A stretch of 64,000 bases of DNA from contig NZ_CP085449.1 of assembly GCF_023824195.1 (NCBI RefSeq), positions 1-64,000 of the forward strand, given 5' to 3'. A program made the translations under genes and the position numbers. Each line of letters opens with the position of its first letter. The stretch's first letter is position 1. This DNA comes from Priestia megaterium (GTDB lineage Bacteria > Bacillota > Bacilli > Bacillales > Bacillaceae_H). The notes beneath the pieces were generated by a model, which searched no databases, had not been told where the DNA came from, and saw nothing but the letters and a program-made list of their open reading frames with translations. Positions 24,968 to 33,414 of the stretch are shown one piece after another.

Positions 24968-25720
24968 ATGAAACACACTCTTTCTATATTATTTTTAATC
25001 ATGCTGCTTGTTGGTTGTTCATCCAATGCCAGTCCTGAAAACAATGAAAAAAATGCAGCGAACGAAAACCAAACAGAAAATAATACAGACGAAAAAAATG
25101 ATGAAACGAAACAGGAAAAGGATCAGGAACAAACTGAGAGAAAAAGTGACGAGTATCAGCCTAATTCTCAAGTAACAGATGACCATTCATTGCAAAAAGT
25201 CGGTCAGACATATGCAGATGAAAAAGGTGAGGCTACATTAAAAGCAATTAAACCTTTGAATAAAACTTATAAACTTGGTGAAATTGAATTAACAATAAAA
25301 GAAATGAAACTGATTCACTTACGACCTGATTACAGTATGATTGATTATTTTCACGTCTTAACACATGACGAAGAGTTTGATTTTGTTAAAGTTTTCGTTG
25401 AGATCAAAAACAAGTCTTCAGAGAAAGTGAATTTTGCACCAATTGCCTTACTGAAAACGAATACAGGTGAAACATTTGATTGGCAAAAAGATATTTACCT
25501 TGAAGAGTTAAATGGTGAAATTGAAGGTAATGGCACGAAATTTGGAAATATTGGTTTTATTGTAAATGCAACAGGCGGTCATGCGCACAAAGATGGGCAC
25601 AATGAGTCGGACCAAAAGGAAGCAAAGGATATTAAGTGGGTTGAAATAACCACAAGTGATGTATTTGATAAAAACGAGAAAAAAATCAGCGAAGCACAAA
25701 AAATTAAAATTGAGTTTTAA
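24968..25720 (+). CDS. Lipoprotein with DUF4352-like domain
   Basis: 250 residues behind GGGGGAATC. Lipobox LLVGCSS at residue 17. A long Asn/Glu/Lys-rich linker runs to about 75. A beta-rich domain follows (YKLGEIELTIKEMKLIHLRP, FDFVKVFVEIKNKSSEKVNF, LKTNTGETFDW), like DUF4352/telokin-like lipoproteins of Firmicutes. Surface-anchored. A His-rich loop (GGHAHKDGHNE) could bind metal. Function unknown. Confidence 0.75.
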   Translation: MKHTLSILFLIMLLVGCSSNASPENNEKNAANENQTENNTDEKNDETKQEKDQEQTERKSDEYQPNSQVTDDHSLQKVGQTYADEKGEATLKAIKPLNKTYKLGEIELTIKEMKLIHLRPDYSMIDYFHVLTHDEEFDFVKVFVEIKNKSSEKVNFAPIALLKTNTGETFDWQKDIYLEELNGEIEGNGTKFGNIGFIVNATGGHAHKDGHNESDQKEAKDIKWVEITTSDVFDKNEKKISEAQKIKIEF

Positions 25721-25737
25721 TAAAAGCTACCAATTAA

Positions 25738-25772
25738 TATACCCATCTTTAAAGATGGGCCTTTTTGTTTAT
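25738..25772 (+). terminator. Intrinsic terminator
   Basis: CCCATCTTTAAAGATGGGCCTTTTT, a perfect short hairpin with T run after the lipoprotein gene. Confidence 0.8.
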
Positions 25773-26294
25773 AAAGTTGCACTTCTATAGCTTATAAATA
25801 TAATAATGACATGAAAACACCCCTCCTAAAAGTTCTGTTTAGAAGAGGCTGGGACAAAAAACTATCTCAAAATTAAAAGCAGTTCCTAACGCTGTAAAGG
25901 AATCGATTTTTTATGCCTAATTTAGCTTAACGTTGTAAATCCGCATCTTCCTGACTGACGCTACCCCAACTACATAATAAAGAAAATTGTTCGTAAAGGT
26001 ATGTGTAAATAACAGAACGTCCGAAAAGTGTTTTTTAATTTTTGCGGATATATATATAAGTTGGAATTAGTAGTTTCCTATATGTCCGTAAACGTATACT
26101 TTATTGAACACTCCTTGAGCACCAATGCACACATTTTGTGTTAGTTTTTGCTGAGAGAAAGAGTAACTTTAGGGTTGCTCTTTTTTACGTTGAATGGTAT
26201 AATTTCCAAAATATAAAGATTCTACATGGTTTTAGTTTTGTAAGATAAAACTTATCGGAGAACCGCCTTACTTTTGTAGGGCGGTTTTTTCGTG
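25773..26294. other. Non-coding stretch with possible insertion-sequence end
   Basis: No gene. GAGGCTGGGACAAAAAAC near 25847 resembles the end sequences of some Gram-positive insertion elements that I remember as AGAGGCTGGGACA..., but no transposase remnant is visible. A hairpin at 26262-26290 (AACCGCC...GGCGGTTTTTT) terminates transcripts. Confidence 0.35.
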
Positions 26295-26477
26295 CTATTT
26301 TTTTGGATGGTATCCAAGGTTTGCATTTACTTTTCCAGTTAGTCCATCGTTTTCAGCAGGAATTTTGTTTCCGACAGATTGGGGTACATCTACTGGTTGG
26401 ATACTTCCACCGTTTGTATCATAACTATTGCTATGATTGTTATTATCATGCATTTGATTAAAACCGTGTTCTGGCAT
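26295..26477 (-). CDS. Small hydrophilic protein, unknown function
   Basis: 60 residues from ATG 26477 behind TAGGAGGTG. Rich in Asn, Gly and His (MHDNNNHSNSYDTNGGSIQP), then DVPQSVGNKIPAEN. No membrane segment. It resembles short low-complexity spore or coat-associated peptides in style only. Directly downstream of the paired Gly/Cys-rich genes on the same strand, so possibly one operon. Confidence 0.5.
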   Translation of the reverse strand: MPEHGFNQMHDNNNHSNSYDTNGGSIQPVDVPQSVGNKIPAENDGLTGKVNANLGYHPKK

Positions 26478-26517
26478 AAAAACACCTCCTAGCTGTATTA
26501 CTTGATTGCGCTTTTTA

Positions 26518-26808
26518 TTATTCTGATAGTTCTGATTTATATATGCGACCACAAGCTATCTTTGCTACAGCAATGCCACCGTCAGCCATTATTCCTTCAA
26601 TTCCAGCACCATCAAAAATACTACTATCGTTAGCACATTCAACAGAAACTACAGCAACACAATTAGAATAGTTTTTATTTTCTCTTTCACTTTCACTATA
26701 ATTTTTAGCTCTCTGATTTGCAATAGCGTTAACCTGTTCGCGTGCCTGCTTTCTAGGGTTAAATCCTCCAATAAGACCATCCTCAAACATCCCAGCAAAA
26801 GGGAGCAT
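26518..26808 (-). CDS. Gly/Cys-containing small protein, paralogue B
   Basis: 96 residues from ATG 26808 (GGAAGAAGTG upstream). Shares AK.YS.SERENKNY..CV.VV and a terminal A.(I/L)ACGRIY block with the upstream paralogue. Central Ser/Glu/Asn-rich helix, then a hydrophobic Gly/Ala region (GIEGIMADGGIAVAKIACGR). Could be a surface or secreted peptide; no leader motif or transporter is adjacent. Family not recognised. Confidence 0.55.
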   Translation of the reverse strand: MLPFAGMFEDGLIGGFNPRKQAREQVNAIANQRAKNYSESERENKNYSNCVAVVSVECANDSSIFDGAGIEGIMADGGIAVAKIACGRIYKSELSE

Positions 26809-26831
26809 AAAAATCACTTCTTCCATTTCAT

Positions 26832-27186
26832 TATTCACAAGGTCCAGAAGTATAAATTCGTCCACACGCTAGCCTTGCTGCAGGAAAACCGCCTAAGGCA
26901 CCTAGCCCTGCTCCTACAGGCCCCCAAGAGCAGCACCAGCTACCGCACATCCAGCAGCTACCGCAACTACACAATCACAGTAATTTTTATTTTCTCTTTC
27001 ACTATTACTGTATTCTTTAGCTTTCTCATCAGCATTATCTGTTACTGATTTAAAATCACCTGGATTTAAGTCTACTCCAAAATATTCTCCTGTAGAAACT
27101 TCTCCGGTTAAAACCTTGCTTGGATCAAGAGACCTAGCTGCTCTACGAACTGATCGAGGAGGTCTAAGTCTATCTCTTAATGACAT
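26832..27186 (-). pseudogene. Gly/Cys-rich small protein, paralogue A, frameshifted in a G run
   Basis: From ATG 27186 (TTAGGAGGTCAATTAA before it) the frame reads MSLRDRLRPPRSVRRAARSL ... NSERENKNYCDCVVAVAAGC and AVAGAALGG, then stops early. One extra G in the GGGGG run near 26927 would restore PVGAGLGALGGFPAARLACG then RIYTSGPCE, which aligns with the end of paralogue B (AVAKIACGRIY). So this gene is one base short: a mutation, a phase-variable tract or a sequencing error. Basic N-terminus, Gly/Ala-rich C-terminus. Confidence 0.6.
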
Positions 27187-27442
27187 TTAATTGACCTCCT
27201 AAACGTATTATTTGATTTGTGTTGAAGAAAATAAGAGGTAGTATGAGGAAATTACTAATACAACTACTCACGAAAAGACTTTTAATTTTGCGTATGAGTT
27301 CGCTAGCAACACGATTTTAGGCAAAAAAAGAGCAACCGTGATTATTTCGGCTGCTTTTAGTAGAGCTCATACATATTTGATGTATGAAATAAGCTATTTT
27401 CATCATATTTTTCGCATATAGGCAATTTTTTATAGGGGTTAA

Positions 27443-27536
27443 CATATGTATAAAAGACAGCTTTTTTATACATTCTTTCTTTATCTATTCCTCTGAGAAA
27501 GCCTTTCATATCAAGGGTGTATAAAAAGCTGCATAA
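27443..27536 (+). repeat. Inter-unit hairpin element, copy C2
   Basis: About 90 bp, nearly identical to copy C3 at 34775 (one difference over the first roughly 88 bases). Internal strand GACAGCTTTTTTATAC can pair either with the preceding GTATAAAAG or with the distal GTATAAAAAGCTG. The two hairpins are mutually exclusive, like an attenuator. Confidence 0.75.
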
Positions 27537-27592
27537 TTCGTAATAGGAATCTTTTTGAAACCCTTACTCCCATGAGGGTTCTTTTTGGTTTG

Positions 27593-27620
27593 TATTCCGG
27601 AAAGTCACATTATGGTAACC
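27593..27620 (+). repeat. dif-like site d9
   Basis: Plus strand: XerC-type half TATTCCGGAAA, centre GTCACA, XerD-type half TTATGGTAACC. First plus-strand copy. Confidence 0.75.
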
Positions 27621-27713
27621 AACTTTTTATGCCGTATACAGTTAAAAAGAGAAAAAACCCCTGTGCCTATTCAGGAGTTTTTTAAAGGTCATGCTAGGTG
27701 AGATGATGCTCTC

Positions 27714-27738
27714 CATCATCTTGAGTAGTTTGCTTAAC
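27714..27738 (+). repeat. Tail element TTGAGTAGTTTGCT
   Basis: CATCTTGAGTAGTTTGCTTAA, about 100 bp after d9. Related copies lie near 35064, 40865, 43697 and 50479, mostly the same distance after a dif-like site. TTGAG...CTCAA can form a small stem. Confidence 0.65.
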
Positions 27739-27762
27739 ATAGTCAATAACTATACATAATAA

Positions 27763-27803
27763 AAAAGAAAGTCTACTGAGGATCTCAGTAGACTTTCTTT
27801 TAG
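27763..27803. terminator. Strong hairpin terminator
   Basis: AAAGAAAGTCTACTGAG, short loop, CTCAGTAGACTTTCTTT, near-perfect. Confidence 0.75.
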
Positions 27804-28085
27804 TTCATTTATAAAACCCCGAAGTTAATTTTACTTCTTGTTATAAGAATATGTACGTTTCTTCTCTTTATAACTTGTACCAACATATAAAACCAGTTGA
27901 AAGAGTGGTTCTTTCACTGGCTTTATACGAGGTGTATTTATTTAATGCATTATAGCATCATAGATAGTTTGCGCAAATGCATTTTGTATTATAAATACTA
28001 GTTCTTAACTACTGATGATTTTCATCTCGTATAGCACCAGGAAAGGCTAATCTTCTTTTGTGACTAAACTTTCAAAAGTAGACAG

Positions 28086-28130
28086 AAAACACCCTAACTC
28101 TTTAAAACATAGTCAGGGTGTTTTCGTTTT
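28086..28130 (-). terminator. Terminator of the TerC gene
   Basis: AACACCCTAACT / AGTCAGGGTGTTTTCG hairpin just after the terC-like stop on the minus strand. Confidence 0.75.
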
Positions 28131-28149
28131 GATCATACTGATTATATTT

Positions 28150-28920
28150 TTAAGCTGAAGGCTTTTCTAAAGACTTATTGCTCGGTGCAAACCAACCAAG
28201 TAGAGCAATACCAACTAATACTCCATAGAAGATTAATGTCCAAATAGTACTATGGGGAAAATGAGGGTCTAAGACACCTATATCCTTATGAGCAAGTGTA
28301 ATAACAGCAAGTTTGACACCCACCCAAGCAACAATGGCATATGCTGTAGTTTCTAAGGCAGGACGCTTTTCGAGGAGTTTTACAAACCAGGTCGCTGCAA
28401 ACTTAATCAAGATAAGACCTGCAATCCCCCCCAAAACTACAACTGCAAATTGTCCGCCATCCATACCACCAATTTCGCCAAACTGTGAATCTGGAAGACC
28501 AAGGGCTATAGCTACCGCAGCTAAAATGGAATCAACTGCAAAAGCCAAATCAGCTAACGCAATTTTTCCTACTGTCGGCCAGAATCCTTTTCCAGCAGAT
28601 TCCTTTTCAGCATTATGAATATTCTCGTTGTGTTTCCCAAACCGTGCCTTAAGGACATGCTTCAAACCTAAATACAGAAGATAAGCTGCTCCTACCGCCT
28701 GAATCCACCAGACATTGGCGATAAATGAAATAGCGAAGAGAGCACCGAATCGAAAAATAAATGCCATAAGAATTCCATAATTAATTGCTTTTTTCTTCTG
28801 ATTATCTGGTAGATGTTTAGCTATGACTGCTAGTACAAGAGCATTGTCAGCCGATAATAAACCTTCTAAACCAATTAGAATTAACAACGCCCAAGCGTAT
28901 TCGATCCATATGGACTCCAT
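28150..28920 (-). CDS. TerC-family membrane protein (MeeF/YceF-like metal exporter)
   Basis: 256 residues, about seven transmembrane segments. The TerC acidic motifs are present: GLEGLLSADNALVLAVI near the start and DLAFAVDSILAAVAIALG in the middle. These Asp residues line the ion path. Bacillus relatives (YceF/MeeF, YkoY/MeeY) export manganese and help metallate secreted enzymes. Ribosome site AAAGGAGG. No yybP-ykoY Mn riboswitch is visible upstream. It faces away from the PAP2 gene. Confidence 0.85.
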   Translation of the reverse strand: MESIWIEYAWALLILIGLEGLLSADNALVLAVIAKHLPDNQKKKAINYGILMAFIFRFGALFAISFIANVWWIQAVGAAYLLYLGLKHVLKARFGKHNENIHNAEKESAGKGFWPTVGKIALADLAFAVDSILAAVAIALGLPDSQFGEIGGMDGGQFAVVVLGGIAGLILIKFAATWFVKLLEKRPALETTAYAIVAWVGVKLAVITLAHKDIGVLDPHFPHSTIWTLIFYGVLVGIALLGWFAPSNKSLEKPSA

Positions 28921-29263
28921 CTATCTTCCTCCTTTCCAAAGTATAATTCATTATGTTAAAGAATTTGCTTACATTAGAATGACCATCTATATGAACGGTA
29001 ATCCTAGAGAATGGGACTTTCATTATTTTAACACTAATTCTATATATAATATTTATTAAAATTTAAATGTTCAGAAGTTACTTGTGTAACTTTGCTAATA
29101 ATTCTTTTGAATATTGTAAACACCTTTTAACACCTCTATAATTACCTCATTTTTAGTGAAACAAAGCTGGGCTACTACAGTATGATTATGAGGGAGCTAA
29201 ACTGTACATATGTGAAATGCATGTAAATAATAATATCACTTATATAGAACTGGGGATTTTAAT

Positions 29264-29908
29264 ATGATTATTTTAGTAAAGCTAAAATTATATATTATTG
29301 GACTATTACTGCTAATTAGCTTTATATGTACTGGTATCTTAGTTAAAATAGAAAAGTTTAGTGGATTTGACAAATGGTTATCATCTATTATTCATCATAA
29401 ACGCTCCTCTTTCTTAACACCTATAATGAAATTTTTTGATTTTATTGGATCAACTTACTTTGTTATTGTAATCTGCCTTGCAATTTTATTTTACCTTTAT
29501 TTTGTAACTAAACGTCGTTTGGCTTCTGTTCTATTTGTTGTTGCCATGATAGGAGAAAGACTGCTTAGCGAGGGTCTAAAGTATTTATTTAGCCGTTCAC
29601 GACCAGATGGATTTCATTTAGTAGAGGTAGATAAACATAGCTTTCCTAGTCAACATGCTATGAATTCCTTTGTTCTTTACGGTATACTTCTATTTCTGTT
29701 ATGGACACATTTAAAGAGCAATAAAATAAAGGTTCTACTTTCCTTACTAGCAAGCATTCTTATCTTAGTAATGGGATTCAGTCGTATTTATCTAGGTGTA
29801 CACCATCCAAGCGATATTTTAGGCGGATACCTTATTAGTGCGCTTTGGCTCATAATTATAATGATATATACAGGTCATTATAAAGAAGAAAAGAAAATGC
29901 CTAACTGA
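29264..29908 (+). CDS. PAP2-family lipid phosphatase
   Basis: 214 residues with five to six membrane segments. All three PAP2 motifs are intact: KYLFSRSRPD, SFPSQHAMNS and SRIYLGVHHPSDILGG. It acts on lipid phosphates at the outer face of the membrane, such as undecaprenyl pyrophosphate or phosphatidylglycerol phosphate. A weak GGGG-type ribosome site precedes ATG 29264. A second PAP2 gene lies at 41766. Confidence 0.9.
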   Translation: MIILVKLKLYIIGLLLLISFICTGILVKIEKFSGFDKWLSSIIHHKRSSFLTPIMKFFDFIGSTYFVIVICLAILFYLYFVTKRRLASVLFVVAMIGERLLSEGLKYLFSRSRPDGFHLVEVDKHSFPSQHAMNSFVLYGILLFLLWTHLKSNKIKVLLSLLASILILVMGFSRIYLGVHHPSDILGGYLISALWLIIIMIYTGHYKEEKKMPN

Positions 29909-29951
29909 TTAATGTCAATTTGGTGACATAAATGTCTCATACAAAGATGGT

Positions 29952-29979
29952 AGTTAACACAAGATTAATTATGATCATT
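29952..29979 (-). repeat. Possible degenerate dif-like site
   Basis: Minus strand: AATGATCATAA, GATTAA complement as centre, TTGTGTTAACT. Both halves deviate and the orientation is opposite to its neighbours, so this may be chance or an eroded copy between the PAP2 and lipoprotein genes. Confidence 0.25.
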
Positions 29980-30088
29980 ATTGTGACTATGGTATAAAAC
30001 TCCTCCGGTTTTAGAATAGTAATTTCGTTTGATTTTTTAAAGAATAGGCAATATAAATAAAAACAAAGAAAAAGGAGAAATAAGCTAT

Positions 30089-30730
30089 ATGAATAAAAAA
30101 ATGGTAGTGCTTTGTATTTCATTAGCAGGTGCTTTAGCTACAGGATCTCTTGTAGGATGCTCTAATCAAAATGATTCATCTCAAAATACATCACAAAGTA
30201 AAAATAGCTCTTCTGAAAATAAATCAAATTTACAACAGTACTCTAAAGATCCGGATAGTAAACAGCAAGGTGAAGATTTTGATTTAATAGGGACGCTAGA
30301 CAAAGAAACGAATGATGAGTTGACACTTGTTATCGATGATAAAAAAGTAAAGATACCTAAGAGTAAGTCGTTTAAAAAAGAAAAAGATACACCTAAGGAT
30401 ATTGGTGGAAAACAAGTAAATGTAGAGATTGATGCTAAAAATCAAAATGCAGAAAGCTTAGAGTTAACTCCTCAGGCAAAAGCAGATTCAAATGGTATAT
30501 ACGAAAAAGATGCGGATGGAGACTACAGTATAATTGGAAAGTTAATCAATGAAACAGATAATGACGTAACAATAGAAGTGTCTAGTGGAAAAAAAACTTA
30601 TAAAAAATCTAAAGACTTTGAGCAAGATAACGACAATATATCGGGAGATAGTAAAAATAAAGTCGTGCGATTAGAAGTAAAAAAGAATGATGAAGTTGAA
30701 AGTCTTGAGGTAGATCCAGAGGATCAATAA
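30089..30730 (+). CDS. Lipoprotein with two repeated small beta domains
   Basis: 213 residues behind AAAAAGGAGAAA. Lipobox GSLVGCS at residue 24, then a Ser/Asn/Gln-rich linker. Two similar roughly 70-residue units follow: DFDLIGTLDKETNDELTLVI and DYSIIGKLINETDNDVTIEV, each ending in a strand before ESLEL or ESLEV. Surface-anchored, function unknown. Confidence 0.7.
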   Translation: MNKKMVVLCISLAGALATGSLVGCSNQNDSSQNTSQSKNSSSENKSNLQQYSKDPDSKQQGEDFDLIGTLDKETNDELTLVIDDKKVKIPKSKSFKKEKDTPKDIGGKQVNVEIDAKNQNAESLELTPQAKADSNGIYEKDADGDYSIIGKLINETDNDVTIEVSSGKKTYKKSKDFEQDNDNISGDSKNKVVRLEVKKNDEVESLEVDPEDQ

Positions 30731-30971
30731 ATGGAATAGAGAATTTAAGTAGCTTATTTGTTTTACTTATAATGTATGTTTTTTTCTTTTAAAAAAGGGT
30801 AAGAACTAAATAAGATCATGTTAATTCTTAAAGTTAACACTTTTCCCCTTTTCCAAACTATTTCGTTGGATATAGGCGCCATAATAGGCGTCTTTTTTTT
30901 GCACAAAAAAGGCAATCCACTACGTTTTCATGAATATAGATAGGAAAATAGTGAAGAAAGGGAAGGTGTGA
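30731..30971. other. Intergenic stretch
   Basis: No gene. A hairpin with T8 at about 30870-30900 (ATAGGCGCC...GGCGTCTTTTTTTT) is a likely terminator. Confidence 0.5.
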
Positions 30972-31115
30972 ATGATAAGAAAGTTAAAGTTATCTATTCC
31001 TATTTTAATTTTAATGATACTATGGACAATTATTCTGTGGATAGAAAAACAAGTTATTGTGGCCTGTTTTCTATGGATTGTTTATAGCACCTTGCAGTTT
31101 TTTCGAAGGAAATAA
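30972..31115 (+). CDS. 47-residue membrane peptide
   Basis: Starts at ATG 30972 behind GGGAAGGTGTGA. Sequence MIRKLKLSIPILILMILWTI, then a second hydrophobic part (VIVACFLWIVYSTLQFF), ending RRK. Two short membrane helices. Too short for function assignment, but the ribosome site and positive ends make it credible. Confidence 0.5.
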   Translation: MIRKLKLSIPILILMILWTIILWIEKQVIVACFLWIVYSTLQFFRRK

Positions 31116-31229
31116 GAAATAATTTTTATCCTTTAAATAAAGATTTTTAAGAAAGTATATGAATCGTACATAGAGGATTTCTAATAGACCTTTGAATTTC
31201 TTTAGCAAAACTACAAACTTAACCTCCTT

Positions 31230-31275
31230 ACATAAACCAAAGACACTGGGTCTTAACCAGTGTCTTTGGTTTATA
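31230..31275 (-). terminator. Terminator of the FtsW/RodA gene
   Basis: AAACCAAAGACACTGG, loop, CCAGTGTCTTTGGTTT, a perfect 16-bp stem downstream of the minus-strand gene. Confidence 0.85.
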
Positions 31276-31326
31276 ATTTTATTTTATCCTCAATAATTTT
31301 TATAGAAAGGTCATTCAAGTAAGTCA

Positions 31327-32517
31327 TTAAACGCTTTTCAATTCCTTTGGATCTTTTACTTTATTTTTATATTTCTTTTCATATTTATTAAACATGGATA
31401 TATTCGCTAGTACTCCTACAGCAAACAGAAGCAATGTAAGAGAAGAACCACCATAACTTACAAAAGGTAATGTTACACCTGTGATAGGAAGAAGTCCCGT
31501 TACTGCTCCAAGGTTAACAAATGCTTGAATGCCAATCATGACCGAAATACCGATAGCTAGTAGTGCCCCAAAAGGATCGTTGCATCTTCTTGCTATTTTT
31601 AAGCCTTGCAAAATAACAAAAAATAGTAACCCTAATACAAGCAGAACTCCCCAAAAACCTAACTCCTCAGCAATAATTGCCATAATAAAATCTGTATGGG
31701 ATTCAGGAAGATAACCTGCCTTTTGAACACTTTGTCCTAATCCCATCCCTGAGAGTCCGCCACTCCCTATAGCCAAGTAGGAATTAACCAGTTGGTATCC
31801 ATTTCCTTGTTGGTTTTCAAAAGGATGTAGATAACCTGTAAAACGAGCTAAACGAACAGGTGAAAATACGGTGTCGATATGTCCCGTTATTAATAGAACG
31901 ACTAACATAATAAGGATGCCTACTACTCCTAGTAAGGCAATCTTTAGCATTGATTTTCCAGAGATACCTGAACATAAGACAATAGCTGCAACTGTGCCTA
32001 AAATAAGTAAAATCCCACCGTAATCGGGTTGTAAAGCAATTAAGAAACAAATAAACAACACAATAAGGATAGGCGGAATAATAGAGCGCTTTAAATCATT
32101 GATATACTCTTGTTTATTCGCAAAAACAGCCGATAAATATACAATGATTGTTAGTTTCGTAAATTCTAGTGGTTGTATTCTAACCGGTCCCAGTATAAGC
32201 CAACTTTGTGCATTTCCTGCCGTATGTCCAAAAATAAGGACCAAGGTAAGAAGCGATATCACTGTTACTAATAAGATTTTTAATATTTTTTTCTCTCGAT
32301 AAATTTTATAAGGAATAAAGGCAGCAATACAGAAGAAGAAAAAGCCTGCTATCAGAGCAAGTTTTTGCTTTTGATAAAAATAATCCCCTTCAACACCGTA
32401 ACGACTAACAGCCGTTACCATACTAGCACTGTAAACCATGACTAAGCCGATGAGACTTAGAATAATTAAGGCTACAATAAATTTGTAATCATAACATTTT
32501 ACTATTCTCTTAAACAT
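31327..32517 (-). CDS. FtsW/RodA/SpoVE-family (SEDS) glycosyltransferase
   Basis: 396 residues with about ten membrane segments. SEDS hallmarks: GLVMVYSASM near the start, GYLPESHTDFIMAIIAEELG, and LGAVTGLLPITGVTLPFVSY then GGSS. SEDS proteins polymerise peptidoglycan from lipid II with a partner class B PBP. No PBP gene is adjacent. AAGGAACGAGG precedes ATG 32517. On a mobile replicon this is an extra copy, possibly used in sporulation or under cell-wall stress (inference). Confidence 0.9.
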   Translation of the reverse strand: MFKRIVKCYDYKFIVALIILSLIGLVMVYSASMVTAVSRYGVEGDYFYQKQKLALIAGFFFFCIAAFIPYKIYREKKILKILLVTVISLLTLVLIFGHTAGNAQSWLILGPVRIQPLEFTKLTIIVYLSAVFANKQEYINDLKRSIIPPILIVLFICFLIALQPDYGGILLILGTVAAIVLCSGISGKSMLKIALLGVVGILIMLVVLLITGHIDTVFSPVRLARFTGYLHPFENQQGNGYQLVNSYLAIGSGGLSGMGLGQSVQKAGYLPESHTDFIMAIIAEELGFWGVLLVLGLLFFVILQGLKIARRCNDPFGALLAIGISVMIGIQAFVNLGAVTGLLPITGVTLPFVSYGGSSLTLLLFAVGVLANISMFNKYEKKYKNKVKDPKELKSV

Positions 32518-32559
32518 AAAAATTCCTCGTTCCTTGCAGGTATAAGATTCTTATTTTCA

Positions 32560-32817
32560 TTAGAAAAAAAAGATTCTTAGTAAATTATATAGAGTAAAAA
32601 GAACACTCAATAGTATAATAACAGTTCCCTGTGTTTTGTTCTTTCGGACGATATAATCATTTACACCATGTAAGAGAAAAGATACTGAAACCATAAGAAC
32701 AGCTATATTGTACCAGTAATCGCTATCAAATAGCCAAGCTATACTCATACAAATAAGCAATACAATCAACGTTGCATTTCGAATTCGATTGTCAGTAAAA
32801 ATTTTTGCGTATTTCAT
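32560..32817 (-). CDS. Small membrane protein, unknown function
   Basis: 85 residues with three hydrophobic segments: ATLIVLLICMSIAWLF, YNIAVLMVSVSFLLHGV and GTVIILLSVLFTLYNLL. AGGAGATC before the ATG. It lies 42 bp upstream of the SEDS gene on the same strand, so probably the same transcript. Confidence 0.65.
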   Translation of the reverse strand: MKYAKIFTDNRIRNATLIVLLICMSIAWLFDSDYWYNIAVLMVSVSFLLHGVNDYIVRKNKTQGTVIILLSVLFTLYNLLRIFFF

Positions 32818-33171
32818 AAAGATCTCCTACTACCATTTCTTTTCTTATATATAGTTACGTTTTATTATTTACTTTCTCTCCCAACTTATTGGTTTATATT
32901 CTTCTTGGACTATACCTTTTTTAAGACCAATAATCCTCTTTCTTCCAAAAATTCAGGACATATAGAACGTTTTAGTATATAATAAGTTGTTTTTTACGTT
33001 TTAATTATAGACATCAGGATAAAAAAAACAATAAGAAATCAATTCTTTCTTTTTTATCCTATGTGCTATTAGCCAGCTAAATTAATTTTAGTACTTTTTG
33101 TACCTGATTAAAATACGCAGAGATACTTATTGAGAATTCTCACATCAAAGTGAGAAATAAGGAGAATTACT

Positions 33172-33369
33172 ATGTCATTTATTACTATAGATCATTTCTT
33201 TCATTACTTAATACTGGATATCATCCTTAGTTTCCTCCTCCTTTGTTTTATTATCTTTATAGATAAATATTTTAGAAAAAATAAAGATACAGATGAAGAA
33301 AAGAGAAGAAAATATCAGAAAGATTTTATTACCTTGTTAGCAGTGGGGTTAATCGTTTATTTTATGTAA
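33172..33369 (+). CDS. Small two-helix membrane protein
   Basis: 65 residues behind ATAAGGAGAA. Hydrophobic segments ILDIILSFLLLCFIIFI and ITLLAVGLIVYFM flank a charged loop (KYFRKNKDTDEEKRRKYQKD). An inverted repeat (ATTCTCACATC/GTGAGAAT) lies just upstream. It precedes the CorA gene by 45 bp and may share its transcript. Function unknown. Confidence 0.6.
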   Translation: MSFITIDHFFHYLILDIILSFLLLCFIIFIDKYFRKNKDTDEEKRRKYQKDFITLLAVGLIVYFM

Positions 33370-33414
33370 CATACTATAAATAGAGAATGATTAATCACAT
33401 GGAGGAGCAGCATC

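Larger units (their letters stand above)
27187..28149. other. Non-coding stretch holding inter-unit element and terminators
   Basis: No gene. Contains in order: hairpin element C2 (27443-27536), an AACCCT/AGGGTT terminator (about 27557-27588), dif-like site d9, a hairpin at 27651-27688, the tail TTGAGTAGTTTGCTTAA (27721-27737), a strong hairpin at 27763-27803, and the terC terminator. Confidence 0.6.

Noticed and set aside
25847..25990. Insertion-sequence remnant from GAGGCTGGGACAAAA
   Set aside because: Only one end-like sequence is recognisable from memory. No inverted partner or transposase scrap was found, so it is not listed as an element.
28934..28961. TTATGTTAAAG upstream of the TerC gene as a dif-like site
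   Set aside because: The preceding 11 bases do not match a XerC half with a 6-bp centre.
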